From contig CM053275.1 of assembly GCA_028583415.1 (NCBI GenBank), positions 84,686,278 through 84,750,277 of the forward strand: 64,000 nt of DNA, in the 5' to 3' direction. How positions within the stretch are numbered: the stretch's first letter is position 1; each line of letters starts with the position of its first letter. Origin of the DNA: Protea cynaroides (Eukaryota; Streptophyta; Magnoliopsida; Proteales; Proteaceae). Made by a program: the position numbers and the translations under genes. A model generated the notes under the pieces. The model was given only the letters and a program-made list of their open reading frames with translations. It was not told the DNA's origin and did not search any database. This document shows positions 24,966-35,802 of this stretch, piece after piece.

Positions 24966-26441
24966 TCACTGAGTTTCTGATGGTGGTTGCGTCTCGCACG
25001 AAGATTGTGATCGCATCTGTGACTCGTGCAGTTGTGAAGTGACCAACTGCAACATCGCGTCCATCTTTTTCATATATTCTGTTTGTAGTCGATTAAATTC
25101 TTCTTGAGCTCGCATACTTTCTTCTTGAGCTCGCATACTTTCTTCCAAATTTTTAATCTTTTCATTTTGCTCCTGAATCTTTACATTTTGCTCCTCGATC
25201 TGCTTTGCTTTTGTACCAAATACTTGTTTCGAAGAAACTCCACTCCCATAAAGCCCAACTCTCCCATGAGAGTCTGAACCAAGTACTTCTTTAAACACCG
25301 ATTCATGCACATTCTTATCGGCTTGCTCTTCTACGGTCTTCTCACCAATTTTTTCTTTAAGTGTAATCTGCAAATAGAATGTAAAACCAATAATTAATAA
25401 TTTTCTGATATAAAAAGTTAATGACAAAATCATTAAAAAGTAAGTTACTTTCTTCAAGAGAGTAGTTTAAATACCAAAATCTCAACTGCCTCATCATTTA
25501 AGCATTGTCCTGTCTTTTTTGAAACATAGGTAGCTTCAAACATTTCAATTCGAGAAGGAGGTAATCCATTTGGATCTTTACTTTCCTATTTATGGAAAAA
25601 ACAAATAACTCATCTACCAATGTGTACCACAGAATTTCGAAATAGATTACATTGAAAAGAGGGAAGAAAACGAGAGAATTTCGAAATAGATTGATTCTCA
25701 GTTACCATTTCCGCCCTAATTACAGCAAAAGAGGTGTTCCCAGTCGTATGTCTTATTTTCTGGTTTGATTTATGTATTTTATTTCTTGCACTGATAGCCT
25801 ACATAGAAATAAGCAAAAATTAGTTTGTATAAAATTAAAACTGTTAAGACAAAACAAATACCATATATTACTCATACCTTAAAATCTTCATTATCCCAAA
25901 TCGCAAAGAGTGTTTCCCAATCTTCCTTTGGTAGTTGTTCTAAATCAATGTTTGACATCCTCTCTTCGACAGAATCATACATGTCGTAGTGATTTTTTTT
26001 CAATGTATGCTTGTATTCCCTCCATCTTTCATTAAGCCTTGATAAGACAACTCCCTTGCTTTTTTCTTCAAGGTCAAATTTTCTCTGCAAAATATATATT
26101 TATATGTATGTATGTATATATGATTGAGAAGGGGCAAGTATGAAGCCAACCATGCATACCAAAATGAACATTTATATAATTCACTAACAAATATATTACA
26201 TTTATCTCAATCCAACCATCATCTTTGGACTGTTTTGGCAACTTCCTCCAATCCTTGTATTTTACGGGAAATTTGTGGTTGTTTCTAGCTTGTACACCAA
26301 TCCATGTAGCAAGTTTTGTTGATCAGTACCGCTCACATGATTGGTTGTACTTATTTACAGTCACTGGTATTTTCTCTGAAGCACTCAATCTTGCAATGGA
26401 TGGAGCCAATGTTGGCCCTCTTTGCCCTCTCTTCCTTTTTC
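24966..26441 (-). pseudogene. CACTA-associated transposase_24-type gene, five exons
   Basis: This is the second gene of the element, minus strand. Exons read by eye are 26441-26200, 26084-25878, 25798-25706, 25585-25475 and 25367-24966, each with AG and GT borders. The protein runs RGPTLAPSIARL, KDWRKLPK and SKDDGWIEIN; then LSRLNERWREYKHTLKK; then HTTGNTSFAVIRAEM; then PPSRIEMFEATYVSKKTGQC; then KEVLGSDSHGRVGLYGSGV. The chain ends in a Gln/Glu-rich coiled coil (EEQNVKIQEQNEKIKNLEES) with a duplicated MRAQEES unit. The order fits plant Ptta/En/Spm transposase_24 proteins, thought to bind transposon DNA. The first exon carries an in-frame TGA after CERY, so the copy looks damaged. The true start was not found. 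Confidence 0.85.
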
Positions 26442-26501
26442 CTGAAATTTATACAATAAAGTGTAAAAACTGAGGATATTAAATAGAAACAAAGAGGCAT
26501 T

Positions 26502-26523
26502 AAAAAAAAAAAAAAAAAAAAAA

Positions 26524-26561
<38 letters not shown>
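26502..26561. repeat. A26-T34 perfect palindromic homopolymer block
   Basis: A run of about 26 A is followed directly by about 34 T inside the CACTA element, just upstream of the first transposase_24 exon. Frames with poly-Lys and poly-Phe across it are artefacts of this block. Confidence 0.95.
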
Positions 26562-26565
<4 letters not shown>

Positions 26566-26831
26566 GCCTTCGTACTACTAGCAATGGTAACAAGTATAAT
26601 TAACGTACCTCCTATAGATGTGCTTGCCAGATTGGCATCATTCTCCTCCCCCGATCATTCATTCTTTTCAATTAAATTGTTGTGTACCTAGTGCACAAAC
26701 AATAGTTTAGATCCCTGACTGACAAAGCAAAATAGCAATATAAATGAACAAAATGATGCATTGTATATAAGTGAGTTCTGTCCTAGGCAGATGTTAATAA
26801 AATAGGTCACTTACTTTGTTCTAATGATCAA

Positions 26832-29488
26832 TCAATTCGATGAACTGTCAGCTAAACTTTCCAATTCGTTGGTGAACTCAGTAGGTGTATCTATAGTAGT
26901 ACCATCCACATCAGACCTGAACCAATTGATATTAGCTTCATTGCTATCAGCCTCGTTATTTTCTAAATCCAGTCTGTACTCTAATGTACTCTGGGTATAT
27001 GCCTCACTTGAATCACCCTGATCATCCCCTCCCATGTCAAAAATATCCCTACTCTTAGTCCTAATGGCAACTTGCCATTCAGGCCTATGGGAATCTGTAA
27101 TGTAAAACACTTGATCTGCTTACGAGGGAAATACAAATGGCTCACCTTCTTGGTCTCGACCACTGTACATTAAATGGTTAAAATTGACCACTGTAAAACC
27201 AAACTCATCTCTCTCCACTCCCCTATTGATATCAACCCAATCGCACTGAAATAACATTACTTTGATAGACTCTGTGTATTCCAATTCAATAACTTTCTTC
27301 AATACACCATAATACATAACTTTTCCCTTGACTGGATGTTTATCTTTTGAACTTGCATAACAAGTTGTTAATGCCTCTACCAGTACCCCACTATTCTGAG
27401 TTTTTATGTTGATCTCATGTGCCTTACTATTAAACCTGAGGCCATTAATGATGTATTCCTTATAACTCCTCGCATCCAAGTTTGGTCCACGAGCAAGCCA
27501 TTTGATATGATCAGGCACTTCCACATTGTCCATGCGCAGTTTCATAATCTGATGATACAAATTTAGAAAAATAAATTTTGGAAAAATAAAATGTCAAAAT
27601 CACATAGATTGTAAATGTTTTACTTACATAATCAATAAACCATTTTGGAAACTCCTTAGCATGTTTTGCATCTACGTCATGTGGACGACCCTACCGTCCT
27701 AATTTGCGGTTAATTTCTTGCTTATGCCTCCTAAATAGTATGTATAAATTGTAAATTGAGATCAATAATTAATATATATATATATATATATACCACATAC
27801 TAAAAGTTATATGAACTACTTACTCTCGATATTTGTTTACTCCATCAAATTTTGTCCAACACGTACCGATGTGCTTGCTCTCTTTCATTGCAACTAAGTC
27901 GTACCATCTCACAACTCCCTACAGGCCTACCCACCCTAGGGAAGATTGACTCAGGATCTTCCATCTCAGTTGACCCGCAATTTCTAATTGGTCTACTTAA
28001 CCTCGTTTCCACACCTTCAAAGTATCTGGAGCAAAAAATCAACGCCTCATCTACAATATACCTTTCTGCTATTGATCCTTCAGGTCGACTATAGTTGCGC
28101 ACATAGTCCTTAAGTCATTTAAGGAACCTGAATCACAGTAGTGAAATATTCATTTAACATATGCTGGAAATGAAAAAGAAACTCACCTTTATTAAGTAAA
28201 GGATACAATAAATGTTTCACCCTAACCTTTCTATTGGATACATCCATCGGTATTGAACTGGACCACCCAAGCTAGCTTCGTGCGCTAGATGAATATTCAG
28301 ATGCACCATAACATCAAAGAATGAAGGTGGGAAGATCATTTCCAACTTGCATAGTGTTAAGGCAATAAATTCACCAAGCATCTTATAATCTACCACTGTT
28401 ACAACTTTACTACACAGATCCCGATAAAATGCACATAATTTAATCAACACAAGGGCCACATTTTTTGGCAAAACAGTACGCAATACAACTGGAAGAAGTT
28501 GTTGCATCAAAATATGACAATCATGGCTTTTCAATCCCGTTATTTCTCGTTTCTCTACTAGCTTTGATATGTCACTGCATAGCCCATCCGGAACCTTCAC
28601 ACCCCGTAAAACTGTACAAAACATTTCTTTCTCAGGGTTAGTCAGTGTATAACGTGTTGGTGGTATGTACAACTTTTTCTTCCCTTCAACAAACTTTGGT
28701 TGCAAATCAGATCGAAGATCCATCTCTCTTAGATCTAAACGTGAATTGACATTATCTTTAGTCTTTGCCTTAATACCCAACAATGTCCCAAGTATACTGT
28801 CACATACATTCTTCTCAATATGCATTACATCTAAATTGTGACGGAGTAAATTAGATCTCCAATATGGTAACTCAAAGAATATACTCTTCTTCTTCCAGTT
28901 ACTTGGTTGTTTTTTATGTTTTTTCCTTTTTTTGGGTTTCAAGCCACTAGTTCCATCATTTTCTTTCCCAAAGTCTGGAAACTGTACACCAAGCAACTGT
29001 TCCAATATGTCAAATCCCGATATTGGCTTAGGGTGCAGTTTATGTTCCTCATTGCCATGAAAATTCCTTTTATCCCGGCGATATTTGTGATCTTTAGGTA
29101 AGAATCTACGATGGCCCAAATAACAATGCTTTCTTCCATATTTCAACCACCGGAAATTTGTATCTTTGGTGCAACATAGACAAGCTAAAGCACCTTTCGT
29201 ACTCCACCCTGAGAGCACTGCATATGCCGAAAAATCATTAATAGTTCACAACAAACATGTTTTTAGGTTAAACATGGCCTTCTTATGACCATCATAAGTC
29301 ATAACACCTGTGTTCCACAATTCCTTCAACTCTTCTTCTATCAATGGTTGCAAATATATATCTATATCATTCCCAGGTTGTCGAGGTCCAGGAATAAACA
29401 AAGTAAGGAGGAGGTTGTCCGGCTTCATGCACATCCATGGTGGCAAATTATAAAGAATTACCACTACTGGCCATATACTGTACTTGAG
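26832..29488 (-). pseudogene. CACTA TNP2-type transposase, N-terminally truncated
   Basis: Minus strand, exons about 29488-28227, 28127-27824, 27730-27628 and 27548-26832. It begins inside the transposase core at YSIWPVVVILYNLPPWMCM and continues with IPGPRQPGND, GWSTKGALACLCC, the HNLDVMHIEKN block, and the DUF4218-like run LKSHDCHILMQQLLP and SLGGPVQYRWMYPIER. The second exon holds RPEGSIAERYI. The last has the DUF4216-like YYGVLKKVIELEY and FGFTVVNFNHLMYSG. This is the enzyme that would cut and join CACTA ends. The N-terminal few hundred residues are missing: at 29486-29510 the frame runs into a repeated scrap and then captured host DNA. In-frame stops are TGA 29248-29246 and TGA 28117-28115 at Trp positions, TAG in exon 3, and TAA 27122-27120 at a likely Gln. 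Confidence 0.92.
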
Positions 29489-29510
29489 GTCCAGGAATAA
29501 GCAAAGTAAG
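29383..29510. repeat. 25-bp direct repeat at the transposase truncation point
   Basis: GAGGTCCAGGAATAAACAAAG (29383) recurs with one change at 29486, 103 bases apart. The first copy is part of the transposase frame; the second is a detached scrap immediately before foreign sequence. Confidence 0.88.
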
Positions 29511-29674
29511 AACTCACACTCCCTGCTTTCAGGTCACTCTCAGTTATCAGGCATATGTAGTTCAAAGTAACTTACTAAATCTGAAATTGACAAAATATTT
29601 TAGAATCATTTTTCTGATGTCCACATGCAAAATCTCCTAAGAAGGAAAAAGTTGAAATAATTTTTTGCCTCCAG

Positions 29675-30415
29675 ATATGCAACAGAGCACAGATGTGGGG
29701 TGGCTGTTAAGGGTCCCAAATTAAGTGGAAATGTATCAGGAACAGATCCATTGAAGGACAACCGTTTACTTTTGAAAGTTCATGCTTTGGATGGTACTGA
29801 TGAAGCAAAGCACACCAACAGTTGTCAATGAACTATCCAAGGAATTGTCAAAGATTTTGGTCTCTCTCACCCATTGAATGCAAAACGTGCTGCTGAAGGA
29901 AAGAACATTGCTAATGTTGTCCTTGTACGGGGCTGTGGCATTCGAATTGAGGTTAGTTGTCTCGAGCTTTTAAAGTAATGTGTTGGCTTCTTAACTTTTA
30001 TTATTTGATGGGTCTGTCGAACTTAATAGGATTGCTGGATTTCCATCAATTCTCATTTCATATATTACTTGTTCCCATTTGGAAAGAAGCATTACCACTG
30101 ATATTTGTTTTCTCCCACACCCCTTGCTTCCTTTTTCTCGTATATGCAATGAAACGGTGGAACAGTAATAAGATCCATTGGAAAAAACCCATGGTTATAG
30201 TAGTTGTAGCAAATCTTTCAGAATATGAAAGAATTTCAAACCAAGCCAGGGTGACTTGAATCCTAGCAACAATACCGTTTCAAACATCTGGTATTGTTTA
30301 TTTGGAGGATTTGGATTGCTTATCTCATCTCTGAAATTCTATTTTCTGTGTTGACCTTGTGATGCAGGTTCCCCCGTTTGAAAAGAAGCATGGGCTATGG
30401 CCGTGCATCACCCCC
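29675..30415 (+). pseudogene. Captured fragment of archaeal-type phosphoglycerate mutase gene
   Basis: This plus-strand fragment, opposite to the transposase genes, keeps exon-intron-exon structure. Exon 29675-29951 follows a CCAG acceptor and encodes GPKLSGNVSGTDPLKDNRLL, HALDGTDEAKHT, then in shifted frames VNELSKEL, HPLNAKRAAEGKNIANVVL and RGCGIRIE. A donor GTTAGT opens an intron to TGCAG at 30367. The next exon reads VPPFEKKHGLWPC before the match ends near 30405. This corresponds to the 2,3-bisphosphoglycerate-independent phosphoglycerate mutase of the archaeal apgM type present in plants, which interconverts 3- and 2-phosphoglycerate. Two small frameshifts (near 29817 and 29868) make it non-coding. 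Being inside the CACTA borders, it is a transposon-captured copy, not the working gene. Confidence 0.82.
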
Positions 30416-30539
30416 CGAGAAACTCGAGATGCTACATGATATAGTGAGGAAAAGCAGAAACAGAGATGCAAAATCTCTAAAACAACGTTCGGTGAGAGCT
30501 GAGAGGAGAGAAATGGGAGAGGAAAAGCTTAGAGAGCCC

Positions 30540-30730
30540 TCACTGACCACTGGAAGAGGAAAAGGTTAGAGAGCTCTCACTGACCGTTGGGAGAGGAAAA
30601 CCGCTGGGAGAGGAAAAGCATAGAGCTCTCACTGATCGCCGGGAGAGGAAAACCGTTGGGAAAGGAAACCCGCAACCGCTGGGAGAGGAAAACCACTGGG
30701 AGAGGAAAAGCTTAGAGATCGAGCGCTGAG
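30540..30730. repeat. GGGAGAGGAAAA degenerate tandem repeats
   Basis: CTGGGAGAGGAAAA and close variants recur about eight times, spaced irregularly by TTAGAGAGCTCTCACTGA-type words. This purine-rich array lies between the captured gene fragment and the CACTA right end. Confidence 0.8.
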
Positions 30731-30864
30731 GAAAACCTGCGGAAACTCTTATTAGAAGAGTGATGGGAGAGGAAAAGACCAGAAACCAAGGGACGTGGCG
30801 GCCGGTTGGTGAGACGGGATGGGAATGGGAGGGAAGGAAACAAGACGCGGGAAAATATCTGTTT

Positions 30865-30987
30865 CGGCCACGGGATTAAGGTTCCCATTGCGAAAATATC
30901 TGTTTCGGCCACGGGATTAAGGTTCCCATTGCGAAAATATCTGTTTTGGCCACGGGATTAAGGTTCCCGTTGCTTCGTTGATTTTTA
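30865..30987. repeat. 41-bp tandem repeat, three copies, near the CACTA right end
   Basis: CGGCCACGGGATTAAGGTTC recurs at 30865, 30906 and 30947 with exact 41-bp spacing. GGCCACGG-type words continue to 31,140 in both orientations as hairpins. These probably belong to the element's 5' subterminal repeat region. Confidence 0.9.
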
Positions 30988-31369
30988 GCCACGGGAATCT
31001 AAATATCCATGGCTAAAATTATTTGTGGCCACGGAACTTTAATTCCCGTGGCCAAAAATTATTTTTCCCACAAATTTAAGTCCCCTCTTGAAAATTTTTT
31101 ATTTTTAACCATGGAAATCTAAATTCCCGTGGTTAAAATCTAAATTTCGGCGCAGGGTTTGTAGGTGGCGGGTGGAGTGGAAGGGTCTTGGTATCTAGAA
31201 TGGTTGCTAAAGAGTGGGGTGGGGCAGAGCGATCGGAGAGGGAGAGAGGGGTTGACGCGCGAAAATATCAGAGAGAGTGAGGGAGAATGCGGGCAGGAGA
31301 AAACAGGGAAAATGAGGGAAAAACTTATCCAAAAAAAATAAAAAAAGGAAAAAACCAATAAATTGGTTT

Positions 31370-31838
31370 TAAAATTATCTTTCTATCTTTGACCACGGAA
31401 ACTAGTTTACCATAGTGTAAACGTATATTCCACTAGGGACAATATAGCATACCTTAGTGGTATATGTATATTCCACAATGAACATTTATTTTCTGTAGTA
31501 TAAAATAATATTTTTGACAACGGAACAATTTTTCCGTTGTTATATATTATATATCATGTTTTGGTTAAATTATTTTCCCTACGGATATCATAGTAGTATT
31601 GTCGAAAATGTATATTTTACAACGGAAATATATATTTCGTGGTATAAAATGATATTTGTGGCCACGGAAAAAAAATTTCGTAGAGCTAAATTGTATACGT
31701 TACAGAAAAAAATAACCGTAGCTTAAGACTTATTTACCACTACGGAATTTATAAGTCGTTGTTAAATATTATATTAGGCAACGAAAAATTGATTACTGTA
31801 ACCAATTTCTGTAGCAAAAAATACCTATTGTTGTAGTG
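31370..31838. repeat. CACTA right terminal and subterminal repeats
   Basis: Hairpin-forming CCACGGAA, ACAACGGAA and TTCCGTTGT words lead into the terminal inverted repeat that ends TATTGTTGTAGTG at 31838. Confidence 0.85.
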
Positions 31839-33787
31839 AGGATCACCGGAGTTGAATTAGAGTATCAATATAGGGATGGCCCCAAGGTTTCCCTGAAAGA
31901 AGGGAGAGGGAAAGAAGGACGGAAACGTGGAGAAGAAGAAAAAGGGTACAAATCCAACCTCAAATCTATAATAGGCATTTTAGCAGAGAATTTCTCCGGG
32001 AGATGTGAGGTTCCCATCCAAAAGTTCTTAAATTGTGAGGCTTTGATCTATTATAAAACTATTTTACATATCTACCCTCAAATTTTACAACGGTTGAAAA
32101 CAAATGACCATGTGCAATATAGAGGTTGAGTTTGAGTTTTTTTTTATTTTTTATTCTTTTCATAAATAACATCAAAAAGTTATACTCAATATTTACAAAA
32201 ACAAAATTTTGAACAAAAATCAAAAACAAAAATGATACCAAAGACAGTTTAAGGCTTTTTTATCAAAATGTTTTGCAACATTATTTGTTCCCAAATTATT
32301 AATGAACTTTCAAATAAATCAAGAAGTTTTAAAGGCTTTGGTCTAAATTTTGTCAAATTATTGGCAAATTTACGGATAATGCTATATCTGCTACATAGGG
32401 TTCAAGTGCACGGAATTGGCCGACGGATCTGTCTGCTATCTGTCTTGTTTTATCCTGAATATACCTCGCAAGGATCGGCCCATATCAACTGTGCTGACTC
32501 GGTTGCTGCACAGGATCGGCCCTCGCTGATCCCAATCCAATGAGGATCGATCGAGCTAGGCTACTCGATCGGATCCCTAAAACCTTAAACCTTGCTGCGA
32601 TTGTTCACTTGGCCCTCAAATTCGTTGCATAAGTAAACGTGAGATTCCTCTCTTTTATTACCAAATTTAAGATAAATTGTAAGTTATACGTGTGAACGTG
32701 TATATTAGGATATAAATGGATAATCGAAAATCATAGGTATGGTTATGATATGAAAACTACGAACCGAAACCTGTATGATACAATAATGCTATCACCGTCT
32801 TGATTTCTGTGTCGAATCGAAACCAAACTGAATGACTATGTTCCTTTCTTCTTCCCATCTTGCCAATGAACTTGGACACCTCTTCTATCACTGTCAAACC
32901 TGGAATGCCACAGTGTTTTAAAATCAAATTTTCTCTTCTTAAAACATGAAGTTCCCGAAAACAAAGCTCAGGTAAAAACTGTAACTCAGGCTCTTCACCC
33001 GTTTTGATGTAAAATTTTATATGTAAATTTTATTTATTCAATGTATGTTTTCAAGAGACAAATTATAGTGATTTCTAAGGGGGGAGGAAAATTAGAGAAC
33101 TTCCTTCTACTTTTATTTATTGGAAACAAACATTGAAGAAAAATATTCACATAAAATGTTACATGTAAAATTTCATTAACAAACGGAACCTTCTGAACAA
33201 CCAACAATGCTATAATAACAACTTGAGATTCACCTTATGCATTTGGTTCCAAATCATTCCACACATCTTTCATGGATTTTTATTTATATTTGGATATATG
33301 CATTTAAAAAAGGGATAATCTTATGATCCGATGTCAACGGGGCTCAGTGTCCATCAAATCGATGCAAAACCCAAACACCCCTCACGACTCAAACACCAAT
33401 TCTACCCTATGTATTTGTGATTCCCATGATGACTCAATAAGTGGAAGCAAGATGGCTGGCTCTTCTTGTCTTGACGTCGCCAAAGGGAACAGGTGTCAAG
33501 AGGGCCTTGACATAAGCCAGCATCAAGTAGAAAGACCCGATAGACAACTATTTCCCAATTTAAGTATATGGAGGATGATCTACACACTAATGACATATTA
33601 GAATCTTATACATTAGCAATGGCCAATAACCAATTACTTGGAAGACAGAGAGAAGTACACTCGTGTACTCCTTTTCCCTCAAGTATATTAGTAAAATTGC
33701 ACGTGGAAGGCAAACAATGCAAATATTAAATATACATGCATTATAAAAAATATTCACCATCCATATATTTCACAAGTAGTGATATAT
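31839..33787. other. Intergenic sequence right of the CACTA element
   Basis: Opens with the right target duplication AGG. No supported gene; frames at 32268-32543 and 33323-33601 show nothing recognisable. A MITE copy lies at about 32,999-33,190. Confidence 0.5.
32999..33190. mobile_element. Second copy of the TTTTGATGTAAAATTTTA palindromic MITE
   Basis: Starts GTTTTGATGTAAAATTTTA and ends ATGTAAAATTTCATTAAC then AAACGGA, the inverse of the start. Same plan and length as 19877-20082. Arms are more diverged. Confidence 0.6.
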
Positions 33788-34033
33788 GGGGGGTTCACAT
33801 CGTCTCCTCCCAGTGGTTTTGGGAGGACGTGGTAGTCTGTCTTGGATGACTGTTACGTGGCTTTCGGGTGAATCCGAGACCCACGACCGAGCCGACGCCC
33901 TTTGCCGACTCGGCTTGTCAGTTGGGTGTTGGCTACAATATGGGTCTTGGATTTCCTAAGAGTCACGTCGCGGCCATCCAGAATAGACTGTCACTGTCCT
34001 CCCAAAACCACTGGGAAGAGAGGATATGGATCC
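33788..34033. mobile_element. Fold-back MITE, about 245 bp, copy 1
   Basis: CTCCTCCCAGTGGTTTTGGG near the left end is answered near the right end by CCCAAAACCACTGGGAAGAG. Inner arms also pair (GAATCCGAGACCCACG against GGGTCTTGGATTTCC). Almost the whole element is one inverted repeat. A second copy is at 53,152. Confidence 0.85.
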
Positions 34034-34865
34034 AATATATGGGAGAGAAGAATTCACTTGCACGTATGATGAGATGCCTTTTCCAAAAGAGATGGTTTTA
34101 GTGGAAATTCATCTACACAACCTTACCCTCTTTTATATTTACAATTTAAAAAGTTGGGACTGGTAAAAAAATAAAAATTTATTCTTATTCCCCTCCACGT
34201 ATGTGAATTTGAAATTCAAGAAATTGAAACTGTTTAAAATAATAATAGAAAAAAAGATAAATTACACAGACACCTTTTCTACTATTGAAAAACTATACAG
34301 AACTATCCTGTTTTTACAAAAATTACACAAAATACCCCTCTAACAATGCTATCATACAATCTCACCCACACCGTTACTTTCAATTTAACGGTAAAGGGTT
34401 AAATTTTTTTTAAGACAAAAATACCCTAACTAAGTGTAAAATGACCTAGAAGGGTTTATTCTTTTTAGATTCTAAAAAGACTTTTTTACCCTCAAAACTT
34501 TTCAATTTCATTTTTATTTTTATTTTTTTGTGATTTTTATTTTCTTTTTCATTTTCAAAAATACACTTAGTAAGGGTATTTTTGTCTTAAAAAATTTTAT
34601 TTAAAAAAAAAAAAAAAAATTCTTAAATTTAAACTGAAAATGCAGAACATTGAATAAAAATAAAGAGAAAGAAGAATCTTGGTTTGTGCAACGAAGCGGA
34701 ATTGGCAACCGGATCAGTTTCCATCGATTCCAATTTCAATCTACTTGGAATCAGTTTGGTAACCCTTGAATCGATATCAAATCCAATTTAAATTGGCCAG
34801 ATTTGGAATCAATCTCGACTGATTTTGTCGATCCACTTTCGATTTATAAAACAATGGTAAAAGTA
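34034..34865. other. Intergenic AT-rich spacer
   Basis: No gene seen. Contains a poly-A stretch near 34,600 and TTGAAAATGAAAAAG-type low-complexity sequence. Confidence 0.5.
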
Positions 34866-34995
34866 AGGATGCAAGTTTGACCCACTGAGCCCTAGTCCAA
34901 CCCTGCCGAATCCAACAGGGCTGGGCTAAGTTTTCAGCCTAAGGATTAGACCAGGGCTGAGATTTCTGAACCTAGGGTTGCGTTGGGCTGAAATT

Positions 34996-35000
<5 letters not shown>
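34866..35000. mobile_element. Decayed left end of an hAT-like element
   Basis: GGATGCAAGTTTGACCC followed by CAACCCTGCC and CAGGGCTGGGCT resembles the left end of the element at 15,860. It is cut off by the CT/AT microsatellite. Confidence 0.45.

Positions 35001-35084
<84 letters not shown>
35001..35084. repeat. (CT)n-(AT)n compound microsatellite
   Basis: About 55 bases of CT dinucleotide switch directly to about 30 bases of AT dinucleotide. Confidence 0.97.
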
Positions 35085-35088
<4 letters not shown>

Positions 35089-35721
35089 GTGTCAAAAATG
35101 GGTCCGGCCCGGTAGCACGGACCGAGCCAGCCCGATATAACCCGAACCCAATCCGGACCGAACCTTAATGGACAGGTTTCGGTCTCAGCTTGTAAAGCCC
35201 GACACCGTTTCAGCCCAAACCGAAACCAAACCGGACCAGCCCGTTAAGAAGCCCGAATCAATAATACCTAACCCAAACACCGGTAAGGTCCATCCGGGCC
35301 TAGTTTCTTAATTTTAATGGTTTTAAATTTTGATGAATTATATTACACTGTTATAGTTCACTTCTTGATCGGAAAGATTATATAATCTATAGTTGAAAAG
35401 AATATATTAATTGTTACAATTTACTAAATTACATGCATATAGAAGGAATGATGCTAATTTTATAGATAGAAATAATAAAATAGGTTATATATCTTACATA
35501 TAAAATAGGCCCGATAAGCTTGATAAGCCGGTCCAGACCGAACCAGCCCGAAATCACCTCAATAAGCCCAACCCGATAACAAATCGACACCGGACCAGCC
35601 CGATAGTTATTGTGTCCAGCGCAGTCCAACCCAACCCGAACTCTTAATGGATATGTTTTGGGCTGGGCTTATAAAACCCGAACCGATTCACCGACAAATC
35701 GGCCCGGATCGGCCCATTGAC

Positions 35722-35727
<6 letters not shown>
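35085..35727. mobile_element. hAT-like MITE, about 640 bp
   Basis: The left end reads AAGGGTGTCAAAAATGGG and the right end, reversed, TAGGGTGTCAATGGGCC: the AGGGTGTCAA terminus common in plant hAT MITEs. Subterminal CGGCCCG/CCAGCCCGA words are frequent on both sides. It is embedded in AT dinucleotide repeats, so the target duplication cannot be told from the repeat. No transposase. Confidence 0.78.

Positions 35728-35797
<70 letters not shown>
35728..35797. repeat. (TA)n microsatellite
   Basis: About 70 bases of pure TA dinucleotide abutting the hAT-like MITE. Confidence 0.97.

Positions 35798-35802
<5 letters not shown>

Larger units (their letters stand above)
21771..31838 (-). mobile_element. 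Complete CACTA (En/Spm) transposon with captured host gene pieces
   Basis: The left end is CACTACAACAATA and the right end reads TATTGTTGTAGTG, its exact complement, with the match continuing through a TTTTTTGCTAC block. Flanks are AGG at 21768-21770 and AGG at 31839-31841, the 3-bp duplication expected for CACTA elements. The element is 10,068 bp. Subterminal regions carry many CCGTTGT/ACAACGG words (21.8-22.2 and 31.4-31.8 kb). Two transposase-type genes lie on the minus strand (24966-26441 and 26832-29488), so the 5' end of the element is the right-hand end. Exons of two unrelated host genes sit inside: one at 23185-23259 (minus) and one at 29675-30415 (plus). Both transposase genes are interrupted, so this copy is non-autonomous now. 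Confidence 0.97.

Noticed and set aside
26351..26593. Minus-strand frame with poly-Lys and poly-Phe
   Set aside because: It crosses the A26-T34 homopolymer block and overlaps the real transposase exon in another frame.
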